DNA of 64,000 bases from Datisca glomerata. Taxonomy: Eukaryota; Streptophyta; Magnoliopsida; Cucurbitales; Datiscaceae. Position 1 is the first letter of the stretch, and each line of letters opens with the position of its first letter. Position numbers and translations under genes: made by a program. The DNA is taken from NCBI GenBank assembly GCA_003255025.1, contig QANY01002976.1:1426001-1490000 (forward strand). Reading direction: 5' to 3'. Positions 51,095 through 62,708 of the stretch are shown here, piece after piece. The notes below the pieces were generated by a model. That model was not told where the DNA came from. It was given only the letters and a program-made list of their open reading frames with translations, and made no database searches.

Positions 51095-51400
51095 TTATAC
51101 ATTTGGAGATGAGTCAGTGACTCAAGTTGGTTCTACTTCTGAACTTTTTCATCAAACTTAACGACATAGATGACTAGTTGTAACTCTGAGAGGAGTAGGT
51201 AGGAGGCGTGCTCAAAACTTGGAAGAAGCGCCTATTATAGAAGACGCACTGATTGTGGCTAACGAATGTGTAAATGATGAACAATGTGCTAATGAATGAG
51301 GTCCATTATAAGTAACACAACTACAAACATGTGAAAGATGTCCGAAAAGAATTAGAAGACTATCACCATGTGGAACATGATTGTTTTTTTATAATTAGTC
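51095..51400 (+). pseudogene. PMD protein C-terminal tail remnant
   Basis: A basic segment GRRRAQNLEEAPIIED and a final RRLSPCGT before a stop resemble the Arg-rich, PCGT-ending tail I associate with PMD transposon proteins. The same DNA occurs inverted at 6490-6790. Several frameshifts are present. Confidence 0.55.
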
Positions 51401-51634
51401 TTAGTGTTTGTTAGACATTATTAATGTTCTTTTTAGTATACTAGTGCAAATAATATTTTTTAATGTTCTTTTTAATCGTATTTTTATATTGTGTTTTAAG
51501 ATTTGGAAAATGTAAGTTGTGTATCATTTTATGACTTTAGATATAAGACATATTTGCAAAATGTTTTGCCGCTGTATTTTATGGATATTATGCATGTTGA
51601 TATAGGAGATGTTGATTGTCAATTGTCTTATTGC

Positions 51635-51860
51635 TAAATGATTATTGAAATCGTTTTTTGAAAAGATGATTTCATTGTAAAGTTGAAATCTATCTTTGGA
51701 AAGACGATTTCACTTTCCACTAAAATGGTGTTTTGAAAAAATGATTTTTATTGTTTTTTCATAAGGTGATTTATAGTATGGAATAATTTATTTTTTTAAA
51801 AGGCACTTTTGTTCTACTAAAAATCATTTTTGGAAAAGATGATTGTCATGGCTAAAACTA
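51635..51860. repeat. AAATCGTC / GATGATTT hairpin-rich array, PMD element B tail
   Basis: Units such as GAAATCGTTTTTTGAAAAGA followed by TGATTTCA can fold back on themselves. Counterpart of 5940-6190, more diverged. Confidence 0.65.
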
Positions 51861-52064
51861 TCTTAATTTTGAAATATTTTTTTTTGAAATAATTGATTTT
51901 CAGAAACTTTTTTTAAAAACCTTATTAGTGTCAAAGACTCCAATATTATATCTGCAGCTAACATAACCCAAGCCAATCAAGCTTCTATATTGGATATAAT
52001 GTATATTTGACAAAAATAATTGACACGTGTTTAGCATCAAAATGTTACTTGACGTTTTTATTTT

Positions 52065-52540
52065 TACTAAAGTTAGCAAAGTTTAAGAGAATAAGAATAG
52101 TACAACTCGAACTCACGATATCTTCAATGTGAATGTGAGGGCTAACCAACTATGTCAATCTATTGTCGGTTTTACCCGACATTTGGTTGTGGATAACAAT
52201 TTTACATGTGCATTTATACTAACACGCGCAACACATGCACATTACTAAGGTACAAATTTTAAGAGCAATTCTAATAATAAGACTCGAACTTACTATATCT
52301 TCATGTTGTATGAAGGCTAACCAACTATTTCAACTCATATTGTTGATGTTGACCAAACATTTGATTGTGAACAACAATTTAACATGTTTTTATACTAACA
52401 TGTACAATACGTGCACATTATCCGAAGAGAAATTGAGTAGTACGACTAGAACTTGTCATTTTAAATATTGATATAAGAGTTTAACCAACCATGCAAATTG
52501 ATATTGATGCGGTAGAATGTAACATTTGGTTGTAGAGGGT
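52065..52540 (-). repeat. Three tandem tRNA-derived SINE-like units
   Basis: Units of about 163-177 bp repeat (anchors at 52106, 52283 and 52446). On the minus strand each has an A-box-like TAGTTGGTTAGCC and, about 35 bases on, a B-box-like GTTCGAGTC, best in the middle unit. This spacing fits a tRNA-type internal promoter. No poly-A or T tail is obvious. Confidence 0.45.
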
Positions 52541-53060
52541 GTCATCGGTTCGGTTCTGTTTAGAGGGTTTTGACCAATCGATCGTACATGCGGTTTTTTA
52601 TAAAGATAAACTAAACAAAAAAATAATCTCAAACCGATCTGAACCGCATCGTGAAAATTGTAAAAACTGAATCGAACCGTGAAATATGCAAAACAAATTT
52701 TTAAAAAACTAAATTTCAATCTTTAATAAACCTTACAGACTTATTAAAATAAATTAATTTTCAATATCAGCAAAAACCAAATCCCTAGAAAATGCCTAAC
52801 AGATAAAAAAATTAGGAAGAAATATATACACAATATATTGATAAGCAAATCATATATTTTTAGGGACATATATATAAAATATTTTTTTATGTATTAACAC
52901 AGTTCGGTTCGGTTCGATTCGATGTAATTTTCTTATAAAAACCATAAACCTAACCGAATCAAACTATATATTTTTATTAAATTAAAACTGAACTGAATCG
53001 TAAATATGCTCAAACTCACCAAACCGCTGCGGTTCAGTTCAATTTGATCGGTTTGTAAGA
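52540..53060. repeat. AACCG-type repeat blocks
   Basis: Two blocks of degenerate TTCGGTTCGG / AACCGAATC words at 52545-52690 and 52900-53060 flank AT-rich DNA and may be ends of a small non-autonomous element. Confidence 0.45.
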
Positions 53061-53240
53061 TTTTACTTGCACTTTTATTTGGTTGTAAATAATAATTTTA
53101 GGCGTGGGTTCATACTAACACGTGTATAAAGGTCTGCGGTTCAGTTCAATTTGATCGGTTTGTAAGATTTTACTTGTACTTTTATTTGGTTGTAAATAAT
53201 AATTTTAGGCGTGGGTTCATACTAACACGTGCACAAAGGT
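53027..53240 (+). repeat. 107-bp tandem duplication upstream of the RING gene
   Basis: CTGCGGTTCAGTTCAATTTG starts at 53027 and again at 53134; the units differ at only a few bases. They end near ACACGTGYA, containing an ACGTG core. The second unit stops about 290 bp before the start codon. Confidence 0.88.
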
Positions 53241-53435
53241 CATAACTTTAAAGAGGGCCAATCCTATGCTGCCTCTTGTGCACGTTTCTCTTTTTTGTCT
53301 ACAGTTAGCAAACCGTACGTTAACAGCAGCGACGACGCTGTCCACTGAGTTCTCTGCTCCAGCATCACAAAGCCACCAAAGGTTGACACACTCATAAAGA
53401 AAGAGAGAGAAACACACAGAGCTTCTGAGAAGAGA

Positions 53436-53444
53436 ATGCCTTAG
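53436..53444 (+). promoter_or_regulatory. Two-codon upstream ORF in the RING gene leader
   Basis: ATG-CCT-TAG lies 82 bases before the main ATG in the likely 5' leader. If transcribed, it is the first AUG and could slow initiation. Confidence 0.4.
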
Positions 53445-53525
53445 AAAGAATTCGCTCTTGCTTTTTTCCCAGCTGTCAAGTCTGATTTAATACCTAATTG
53501 GATTGCCATTTAATTATAATCAGTA

Positions 53526-53583
53526 ATGGGTAAGAGGAAGAAAGCCACTGATCTCAGGCAGACTGATCCTCCCCCTTCTGGTG
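53526..53583 (+). CDS. RING-H2 protein, exon 1
   Basis: ATG at 53526 is preceded by an in-frame TAA at 53517-53519. It encodes a basic N-terminus MGKRKKATDLRQTDPPPSG. The donor GTACGT follows at 53584, leaving one base of a split Gly codon. A second GT three bases earlier is in the same phase and would drop one Gly. The full product (exons at 53526-53583, 55269-55312, 56408-56699 and 57292-57572) has 224 residues. Confidence 0.75.
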
Positions 53584-55268
53584 GTACGTTTTCGTTTCCT
53601 TTATCAATTCGTAATGTTCTGTTTGGTTTCCGAGAAAATTCTCCGAATGAAACGATAATAGATTGGAAAAAGTTATTTCTTCTTCCTTTTCTCTAGTTAT
53701 TGATTTTTTTCTTCTGGAATTGGATGTAAAAATTGAACAAAATTAGGTGAATGATAATAGGGCTTGAGTTATTCTTCTACTATCATTGATTCTATTTCTT
53801 TTTCATTCTAATTGAGCTTTAAAGTTCTATTTATTACCTGCGATTAGCTCATCCCCATTAATAGCTTCAATTTCCTTTCGACTGTATACTTGTTAATACT
53901 TCGTGAAACTTTCTCATATACGAAGGATTCTCAAGGATTCTGCGTTCCTTTGATTCCTTTTGTTGTTAAACCGGATCCCCTCATGGGATTGCCTTTTCTT
54001 TCCCTTCTCTTTGTATGTAGTCTTTTGATCAAATTGAGTTACTCTGATCAAACCTATAATTGAGAATTTCTAATTAAAATTAGGGAAATGTCAAGACACA
54101 CATGGAATTTTCCTGTTTTGTAATCAGTGCTTTTTCTTCTTACCCAATTTAGTACTGCACTATAATTTTTCTGCAATTAAGCCACCGGTCAATATCCGTT
54201 AGTTTAAAATCCTTTCGAAAAGACTTTTGTTGGTGAAATAAAACCGATACTTTAGAGTCGATAAAACTTTAGCTTAATTGTCACATGAATTTCAGTACAT
54301 TGGGAACTTATCAAAGATGATGAAGACATTTAATAAGAAAACACGTGTAAACGGTGTGTGTAAATACGCTAAATTGGACAGGGTAAATTTGTTTTTTTTT
54401 TGCAAGGGTGTGTGTGAGTACAGAACAGTTAAAAGAGAATATATCTACTTTTGGGTTCTGTAGGTTTTGGGGAAACAATTAACTGGAATGCAGTGATGGC
54501 TCAATGGTAATTTTGGTGAATTACTTGAGTCACATCCTTTTCAAGTGTCCTTAGACATTTATAGTGAAAGATAGCAAAATAGTATGTCTTATTGGTGTAC
54601 GAGCTTCTGAATTAAAATTAAAAGGACAGATAAACTGGAAAATGACTAAAAAATGAGAAGTTTTTGAAAAATATAATACACAACGTACTATTTTGGCTTG
54701 AAAAATAAGTGTATGGAGGGGATTGGACTTATTTATTTTTTTGTCTTTCTAATTAAAAAATGACTCAAAAACGACTTCACCAAACACGTATTTAAGTTTA
54801 ACTAATAACTGATTCTGAAAATTGCTTTAATAATCATATCTCACCTTAAAAATTGGAGTTCTTGAATTCAAATCCTCATGCATCCACCTCCCCTAGATTA
54901 TAAACGATACTTTCGGGGTGCGATGGTCTACTTGCTCTCTTAGGACTCCAGGAGTTCTCATGTATATGTGTGTGTGAACCACTAAGCCTACCTTATGCCT
55001 TTAGATTCTTGGTACATGTGATTCCAAGAGAGGTTGATCGTCATTTTCTTTGATCACTATGGAGTTTCCTTCGACATTGTTTATAAAATTGCGAGATTGA
55101 GGGTTGAGCTTGTATCTGAATCTATAGTTAGGCAAGTTGATAATTAATTTTTTAAACAAGATGTAATTGAATAACTCAACACATTCTTAAAAATTAATGT
55201 CTTATCCTTATTTTGCTTTCAGAAGACAAACTAAGATATGAATGATCATGTTATTATGATAATTACAG

Positions 55269-55312
55269 GTACTATGCCGTGTTCCTCTAAGATGGAATTA
55301 TTGTCAGGGAAG
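55269..55312 (+). CDS. RING-H2 protein, exon 2
   Basis: This small exon lies between acceptor ATTACAG and donor GTTAGTG. It encodes TMPCSSKMELLSGK after the split Gly codon and ends in phase 0. Identification depends on frame continuity with exons 1 and 3. Confidence 0.68.
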
Positions 55313-55605
55313 GTTAGTGTTGTTTTCATTTTGCTACTATTTACATAATTTGTTATCCTTGTTAGATCTTTTTAGCATTGTTTACTAATTCTTGGGAGGA
55401 ACTCCTTATATAGAGATACCTTGGTTCATTCGCTTGATAAGACTTATTGATGGCAATTGAATTTCCGCCCAAATATCTAGATTATTTGGTGGGACCAACA
55501 AAGATATTTCAGCTGATATTAAAATCAAGATTGTCATCTTTAACACACCTCTTGTCCGTTAAGATCTAAAGAATAGTTTTTGTGGACAGGAAAGAATAAA
55601 ATTTA

Positions 55606-55898
55606 GGTGACGTTTGGTTTAAATGGATGGAAATGGAATGGAGATTCCTTTTAAATGCACATTTTGTATGTGTTAGTTACTACTTTGTGTTGCTTGGAAA
55701 GAAAACAAATTCATTCCATACATGAATCCACATTCCTTTATATCCATCATGGAATCCCCATTACATTCCTAATTCACACTTTCTCACTCTCATAAATCAA
55801 CTCATCTCCCTCCTATAGCCATCTTTTCATTTCAACTCATTCTATTTCTCATTAGCATTCAATTCCATTCATTACATTCGTTTAAATTAAACACCACC
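55606..55898. mobile_element. PIF/Harbinger-type MITE in intron 2 of the RING gene
   Basis: The ends are imperfect inverted repeats: left GGTGACGTTTGGTTTAAATG, right (complement) GGTGGTGTTTAATTTAAACG. They are flanked by TTA on both sides (55603-55605 and 55899-55901), the 3-bp duplication typical of PIF/Harbinger and Tourist elements. Length 293 bp, no coding capacity. Confidence 0.8.
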
Positions 55899-56407
55899 TT
55901 ATTGTTGTTGGAGTTGTAGAGATCCCTTTAAAGACAAGACTGAGTCTGATGAAGGTTGATAGTTTATGGGCATTTCAAATAGAGCCCTATTAATGTTCCA
56001 TAGTTAGCCTTTAAAGGGTGAGTTTGTGAGTGCTTTTATTTGAAAGCGCTTTCATGCACGTAGAAATGTTATTTCAACTCGCATCCCTCGCTCAAATGTT
56101 TTTATTTGAAATATCGTTTGTTACCGGAAAGCACTTCATGAAGCAACACATATTCTAGTGCTGCCTAAAATACTTCCCAAATTAAAGAAACATGTTTTAA
56201 AGTGTATACAAGTGCTTCAAACAAAGATAGATTGTATATTATTATTAACCAAATTAGTGCTATTTGAATGACTGGATTTTCATCTTTACCAAGAATAGTT
56301 GGAAACTGGTTCAATTTCTTCATGTTGTAATTTGCCATAGTAAACTCACATCCTTTGTCTACTGGGCAACGCTGGTTTATCATTTATTGTTTCCCTCCTT
56401 GCTTCAG

Positions 56408-56699
56408 AAACCTTTGGATAAGGTCGACTTTGGAGAACTGCCTCTGCCATCTGCAGCCAGTAGTTCTATGAAGTTACTAAATATCCACCCTTCCGCTACA
56501 CATCTTCATCAGAGTCCTGGCCGTTCAATATTGCTGAAACGTTCACGTCATCAATATGCTTATCAATATACACGGCGTAACTCAACCAATCACGCTAATG
56601 CATTTTTATCTCGTGGCAAAGGATGTAGACTTCTAGCTGATGATAGAGTTTCCTTCAAGTTGGCTACTGAATCCAGCACAGAGTTTGCACACAATTTAG
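56408..56699 (+). CDS. RING-H2 protein, exon 3
   Basis: It starts after acceptor TTGCTTCAG and ends before donor GTACTTG. It encodes residues about 35-131, including KVDFGELPLPSAASSSMKLL, HPSATHLHQSPGRSILLKRS and a Ser/Arg-rich segment. These motifs resemble a small plant-specific RING family of unknown substrate; the region is probably disordered. Confidence 0.78.
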
Positions 56700-57291
56700 G
56701 TACTTGTATTCCCTTTTCCCCCCTTCTTTGCAGCCTTTTCTTTCCTTTTTTCCTACTTGTTTTGGAAGATTGAGACTGAGCTTTTAGTTTGCTTTATTGT
56801 CTTTCCCAGCTGTTGAATTATTGTCCCCATCGGGCTACCGTGTATTGTGATCCAGGAAGTTGTGTTAGAATGTTATCCCAACACCTAGGTTTTAAGAAAT
56901 AGAATGGGCTGACTTTTCAACTCCAGCATTATCAGAATAGTAGTGCATCGATGATTCTTAGTTCTGCCTTTCTTTTCATGATTTTATAGCCTCCTTATTA
57001 CCAGATCGCTTTGGATATAATATAAATGATAATCTTCTCAGAATCTTCCCATAAGTATAATTTAGAACATATCATTTCTTGAGTAGTTCGACGACCATGA
57101 ATGTCATCTGTTTACAGTGTTTAGATTAAGCTGTGCTTCAGAATATAGAGAAACAATTAATGGATTTATATTCTTGATATTATTGCTTACTTTGCGTCTA
57201 CTTTTCCTCCCTTCTTGGTGCTAGTGTCTATGATCTCTTCTCTGGAAATGCATTGCTGTAAATATGATCAACATGTTTATTATTTGATCAG

Positions 57292-57572
57292 AGATCAAAG
57301 AGAATACGCTTAGCGGGGCTGAAAAAAATAGTGGCAGCGTCTTATTAACGGACACGATGTTGCCGGATGTGATGAAGAGGGTATGTGGGATCTGCCAGAA
57401 ACTGTTACGAAGGAAACCTTTGAATCTGGGGAGTATATTGTCTTCAAGTGAACTCTCTGCAGTGGCAGTTTTAGTCTGTGGTCATGCTTATCATGCAGAT
57501 TGCTTGGAGCAGAGAACATTTTGTGAGGATAGACGTGACCCGTCATGTCCCTTGTGCTCGGGATTACTTTAG
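57292..57572 (+). CDS. RING-H2 protein, exon 4 (RING domain)
   Basis: It starts after acceptor TTTGATCAG and ends with TAG at 57570-57572. The RING-H2 finger has C163-x2-C166, then C194-x-H196-x2-H199-x2-C202, then C217-x2-C220, eight zinc ligands in the C3H2C3 order. KLLRRKP follows the first pair. Such proteins bring E2-ubiquitin to substrates. The finger is at the extreme C-terminus of the 224-residue protein. There is no membrane segment or signal peptide. Function in vivo is unknown. All splice phases agree across the four exons. Confidence 0.85.
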
Positions 57573-59530
57573 AGGGTAAGAGTTAATTATAGATGTTAAT
57601 TTCGGTCGTGAATCGTGGATATTTAGAAGTTAAGTATAGGTAGTTGTTCTATCAGAAGACTAAGAGAGCATAGGATTTTGGCTGTTCATAAGACGTTTGT
57701 ATTTAGATGTATTTATAATTTTATTGGCAGATCATATAAGAAAAACACTACTGTCTTCTTATCAGTGTAATGACTGCATAATGTGACTTATGAGGATGAT
57801 TATCTCATTCATACTGCAAATTCTGTTCTATTCTTAGTTGACAATAGCGTACCGGCCGGAACATTCCGATTCTAGCGAACAAACGAAACGGGATAAGGGG
57901 GTGTAATTTCTCTGCTAGAATTTCGGTATGTCTCGCCCAAAACGAAACAGACCAAGACTAAGACCCATTTGATCTGAATATTTGAGTGCCTCCTTTCTAT
58001 CGATTTAAGCCCAAGAGTCCAAGACCCAATTGAAAACGCCCAAACCCTCTAGTTCTTCTTCCTTTCTGAAATAAAAACGCCCAAACCCTCTGCTTCTTCT
58101 TCCTTTCTCTTCGACGGACTACCCTGCCCTAGAAGTCATTTTCGATGGACTACTCTGTTTTTGCTTCCCTTTGACGGACTCACCACTCGATCACTCATCT
58201 CTTTCCTTTCTCTCTCGCTGACACGCTCTCTCTCAAAGGTATGAGCCGAATACTATTCGCTAATTCTGTCTTCTCCGTGCTTCGTTTCTGTACATAAATC
58301 GTTTATGTTCCAAGGTATGGTATGGAGCTCAGGTAGCTGGATTTTTGTCTTTCGGAAGTTGGTGTTGTTTATCCCATTTTTGTTTCTAATTTTGTCTATT
58401 AGTTTAGTTTTGTATTTGTTTTGGGCGGTGGGGGTTTGATTTGGTTATTGGAAGTGTTGACTGAAGTAATGATAAGCTCTTTCTCTATATTGGTCATTGG
58501 AAGTGTTGATTGTAATGTTAAGCTTTGGAAGTTTTTATGTATTGATTATTTGAAGTTTCGTGTTTGTCCTACTTTGTCTGTATTTTTTTCTGTCATAATG
58601 TACAAAAGCCTGCTGTTTGTGTATAGTTGTTAGTAAATACGTATTGTTATTGAAATTTAATTGTAATTACGTATTACTTGTAAGTGATAACATATTGATT
58701 CAATTTTTCTTAGTTATATTATATATAATAAATTTTGTAATATTATTTTAAATGACTGAAATTATTTTTTCAAACAGAACACCAAAATATCAAAATATCT
58801 TAAATGTTCTATTTAAAAAAAATCAAAATGATAATCGAAATGAAAGTGACTGGTATGGTTTTATTAACCATCGACTCAGAGTATCAAAAAATAACTGTTA
58901 GTTCAAATTATCACAGTGATTTTTTGTTCTCAGTTGAGAAAGAAGACCTCAAATCAAAGGGTAAACATTATTTTGTATCATGCAAAACAAATGATGACTA
59001 TGCTGATTGGTTTGCAACTCAATATGTTAAACATTGGGGGAAAATTATATTTCTATTATTATATTTTTATGTCAACTGTGTTTAAAACTCAAATGAAATC
59101 TAACTTATACATGATAACATATATTATTTCAAAAAATGAAAAAAAAAATTAGAAAATTCGCATTTTGTAAATAAAATAGAACATGCCTTAGTTTATAGTT
59201 TAATATTTGACCTCTTCTCATAATTTCCTATCACATTTTATGGGCCAAGTTAACATCATTTTCAAATGTTCTCAGCTTCATCCTCATTCAATTTTTCTTT
59301 TGTCCACAACTATTTTCATATTTAATTTAATTAAATGTGACCCATATCCATCAATTGATTTGAAGAAAGAATAGTTTTGAAACAGAATGACTTTGCCAAG
59401 ACAAGAGAGGACTGAGTTGTGTGTAAGTTTACCAGATAAAATAGAAATTACTAACAGTAAAAGTTCTTTTTGAAAGTGTTGAATATGATAAGTCGCATGA
59501 CTTAACAACCAATCAGTAATATTATCCATT
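57573..59530. other. Region right of the RING gene, no firm gene
   Basis: A short repeat (CGCCCAAACCCTCT) occurs at 58037 and 58079 in CT-rich, leader-like sequence ending near 58240. A 93-codon frame at 58804-59085 (with KHYFVSCKTNDDYADWFATQ) has no recognised domain, and I do not call it a gene. A neighbouring promoter or first exon is possible, but no coding sequence follows convincingly. Confidence 0.35.
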
Positions 59531-59535
59531 TTGAC

Positions 59536-59985
59536 TGCGCCTCAAACAGTAGGTCTCACAGTTTTGTCAACTCGGCATCAGCCCAATAGACGTATCCTTT
59601 TAAGAAATTTTCTTGTGTTGTCTTATATTGCATATCTCAAGCATCATCCGCCATTGATGTGGGATCTGCAACTCTCTCCATCTCGGTATAAGCACAATCA
59701 TAGTTCTTATACTATATAAGATGCACAACCCCACAACCAACTTAAAGTATTATTCGCTTTGGTCGTGCCTCAAGAAGCATATCTCATAGTTTTATTATTT
59801 TAGACTCACCCTAAGATGCGTCTCCAAATTAAAAATGTTGTGTTGTCTTATATACATTTCAGATTTTATCTACAACGATATGAGATTTTCGACATATTAC
59901 ATAAGTAAAATTTAGACTTACTGAAAGTCTCCAAAACAACCACTCTCGGAACATTAAACTATGATTTCATACATGATATCACTAC
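59536..59985 (-). repeat. Duplicated 0.22-kb repeat with TCCCACATC motif
   Basis: Related segments start near 59536 and 59765, both with CTCAnAnAGnA, TCTCAYAGTTTT and later TGTTGTCTTATAT. On the minus strand the first copy has GATCCCACATCA, followed about 30 bases on by ATATAA, a layout like the upstream element and TATA box of plant snRNA genes. No snRNA body follows, so this may be a repeat with a promoter-like part. Confidence 0.45.
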
Positions 59986-59989
59986 CGGT

Positions 59990-62150
59990 TGGGTAATTGA
60001 ACTAGTAAGAATATCAATTTCATGATTTCTTGCATGATATGATATGACAATAGTAAGAATCTCAATTATACTAATGGAGTTATCATGCATGATATGATAT
60101 GACACATAACTCGCCATTATAGATCATCTACTTTAAAACAAGTACGATTGCCCATACTCACACTGCTCTCTTTTATCTTAGGTACACATATGTTGTAAGC
60201 AAGAAATTGTGAGCAAAGCAAACTAATTGAACTTCCAAATCTTGAAGGATTTACAAAACGATAATTAACAAGTAAATTCATGATTGTACTAATGGAGTTA
60301 TCACACTACAATCACGAAATTTTTAATAATATTATATTAAATTATCCCTTTATTAAGTTGAAATTTGTTTAATATCTTCTATTTTTTTGAATGCCAACTA
60401 AGTATCGTAAGTAAATTGTTCTCAATTGTTCAATTAGAATTATTCTTGATAAATGATCACTATGAGTCAGATTCAATAGAATTTGATCAATCATTTTTTC
60501 TGAAATTACGATAGAGAACTGAATCAAGAATTCTCTTTCTTTATCATTAATCGAATTACCGTTCGAAACTTCAGATTCTATTTTATCATCAATTCAATCA
60601 TCGTTCACATTTTTTTATCAATAAATATATCTTTTTACTTATACGCCTTTTACGAACAAAATCCTAGATCCATCTATGCATATTTTGCTCTTGAATACAT
60701 TTCTAAAATTTGCAATTGCAAAATTGATTTTTTTATAAAAAAGGCTAATATAAAACTGTAAAGTTAAGTGGGTGGCTATAATTGCAATAGAATAATCAAA
60801 CTCATGGTAACCCTAGACCCCACCATGGCACCATGTGATCTTCCTCACACATACAGGCTGACTTGGTCCATCATTGCCCAGCAAAAAATATATGCCCTTA
60901 ATAGCCTATCACTGTCACAAATAGGTTGGGTCCCTTTAAATCCACTAGTTAAAATTGAATCTTTGCATTTACACCCTTAACCTTCTTCAATATTCTATCT
61001 TCAACCTAACCTAACCCATATTTTCTTTGGATATGTAGCTTTCAGTTTCAATCTCAAATCATTTTCATGACACTTAAAGAGTGATACCAGATGTTCCCAC
61101 AGCAAAGGACATGGTGGAATTAGATTAAGATGGGAATTTAGGGCTCCATATAAGTTCAACATGTGTCTGAATACTCATATATAAAAATATCCTAAGTTCA
61201 AAAATCAAAAGAACTTTTATTCTCTTTTACTTAGAGATAGATATCAATACAAACAACTTATTTTTGAATTCACGACTGTTGATAAAAAGAATTTTAAAAT
61301 TTTTTTTATCTGAGTTGTCCGTTCGGATCTAGACGATCTAGATAAAAAGTAAAAAAATTGATCATTTACCTCTCTTCAGATTGTCTAGGTCATGATGGAC
61401 AACTCAAACTTGACTAACTGTCCTCGGCCGTTTACCTTATTTCCCACCTGTCTTTTGAGAAAGTTTCTTGCTCTTTCTTTATTTGTTTTCTTTGTCTTTT
61501 CTATCACATAGTTTCCAAGTTAATGTCTTTTCTGATGTTAAGAAAATTTTAAGATAGAATGCATGCATCGTATAAAAGAGTCAAATTTATTATTGGATTA
61601 TATCTTGTGGACCTCAAAAAGAATAATCTAAAAGTAATTTAAATTCATGTACAATACAAAGTTATACCTGTAGCATGACATAAAAGTGTAGAAGTTGAAG
61701 AAATAGTTTTTGATAATATTATCCCTAATTATCTTTTAAATTTCTTATATTATCCTTACAATGTACTTATTATTTCAATTATTCATATGAAATGTTTTTT
61801 GGTTATTTTATATTTATTATCTGAAATATTCATATGAAAAGTTTTTTCACTACTTTGTTTAAATTAGAATCGTTAAAAAAGTTTTCTCCTCATTTTTAAG
61901 TTAAAATCTTAAAATACTAATTATAAATGAAAAATAAGTCTCAAATTAACTCGATAATTCTTTAGTCAAAAATCATTTTTATGTATAAATCTTAAGAGAC
62001 TAATTGTAAGCAAAGATAGGTCTCAATTTAGCCTATTGTTATTTAGTTAATATTTATTTTTTTTGTCATTTTTATGCGTATACTAATATAATGAGCATTA
62101 AAAACAATAGTGACAAAAAAAATTTCATTGATCAAAGAAATAAAAACTTT
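59990..62150. other. AT-rich gene-free region
   Basis: No gene, RNA or element recognised. Short words such as CATGCATGATATGATATGAC recur near 59965-60110. Confidence 0.35.
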
Positions 62151-62159
62151 CTAGGACAA

Positions 62160-62530
62160 GCAAGTTTAATGATTTTATTAATTCATGTGATCTTATGGAC
62201 ATGCATCCTATAGAGAATTTTTATACCTGGAGAAATATTAGACAATGTGAGAACTTTATCCAAGAAAGTTGTCTAGATCATTTTCCTCATCTGAATGTCC
62301 AGATTCCCCCTAATATGGGTCTGATCACAACATGATCCTTTTGAACATTGATAAAAATAAAGCTAGAATTGCTAGGAGGTTTAAATTTGAGGCTAAATGG
62401 TTTTTGAAAGACTCCTGTGACTCTATTTTATCTAAGGGTTGGAATAAAGTGTAATTCCAAAGGTGGTATGAGTAATTTTATCAATAAACTTAAAGCTTGC
62501 AGATCTCATTGGAAGAATCGGCGTAAAAGA
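62160..62530 (+). pseudogene. LINE (L1-type) endonuclease fragment
   Basis: The first frame reads DFINSCDLMDMHPIENFYTW, then LDHFPHLNVQ. After a frameshift near 62320 comes SDHNMILLNID, then RRFKFEAKWFL. SDH is the catalytic end of the apurinic-type endonuclease of plant LINEs, and RRFKFEAKW follows it in that family. No reverse transcriptase is present. Confidence 0.75.
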
Positions 62531-62680
62531 TTATAAATCAGACAAATTTACAATTAAATTTGAGTAAAATGTATTAGTTTATAAATCAGACAAATTTCAT
62601 GTATACTTTTTAAATTAAGGTTACAATGAAAATGCATATATTAAGAAAAAAGTAAATATATATATATATATATACACACA

Positions 62681-62708
62681 CCCGTGCAACACACATTTTA
62701 AAAACTAG
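62681..62708 (+). mobile_element. Helitron-like 3' terminus
   Basis: CCCGTGCAACACACA (a decayed hairpin), then TTTTAAAAA and CTAG, followed by T. The form resembles common plant Helitron ends. No matching 5' end was identified. Confidence 0.4.

Larger units (their letters stand above)
49931..51960 (+). mobile_element. Decayed PMD transposable element, copy B
   Basis: Plus-strand partner of copy A. PMD coding similarity starts at the junction base 49931, so the N-terminal part is missing. The C-terminal tail (about 51095-51390), a hairpin-rich array (51635-51860) and an end with CTTATTAGTGTCAAAG (about 51920) follow. The stretch 50400-50990 has no partner in copy A. Confidence 0.72.

Noticed and set aside
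58804..59085. 93-codon frame with KHYFVSCKTNDDYADWF
   Set aside because: No domain, no supporting exon structure; chance length in AT-rich DNA cannot be excluded.
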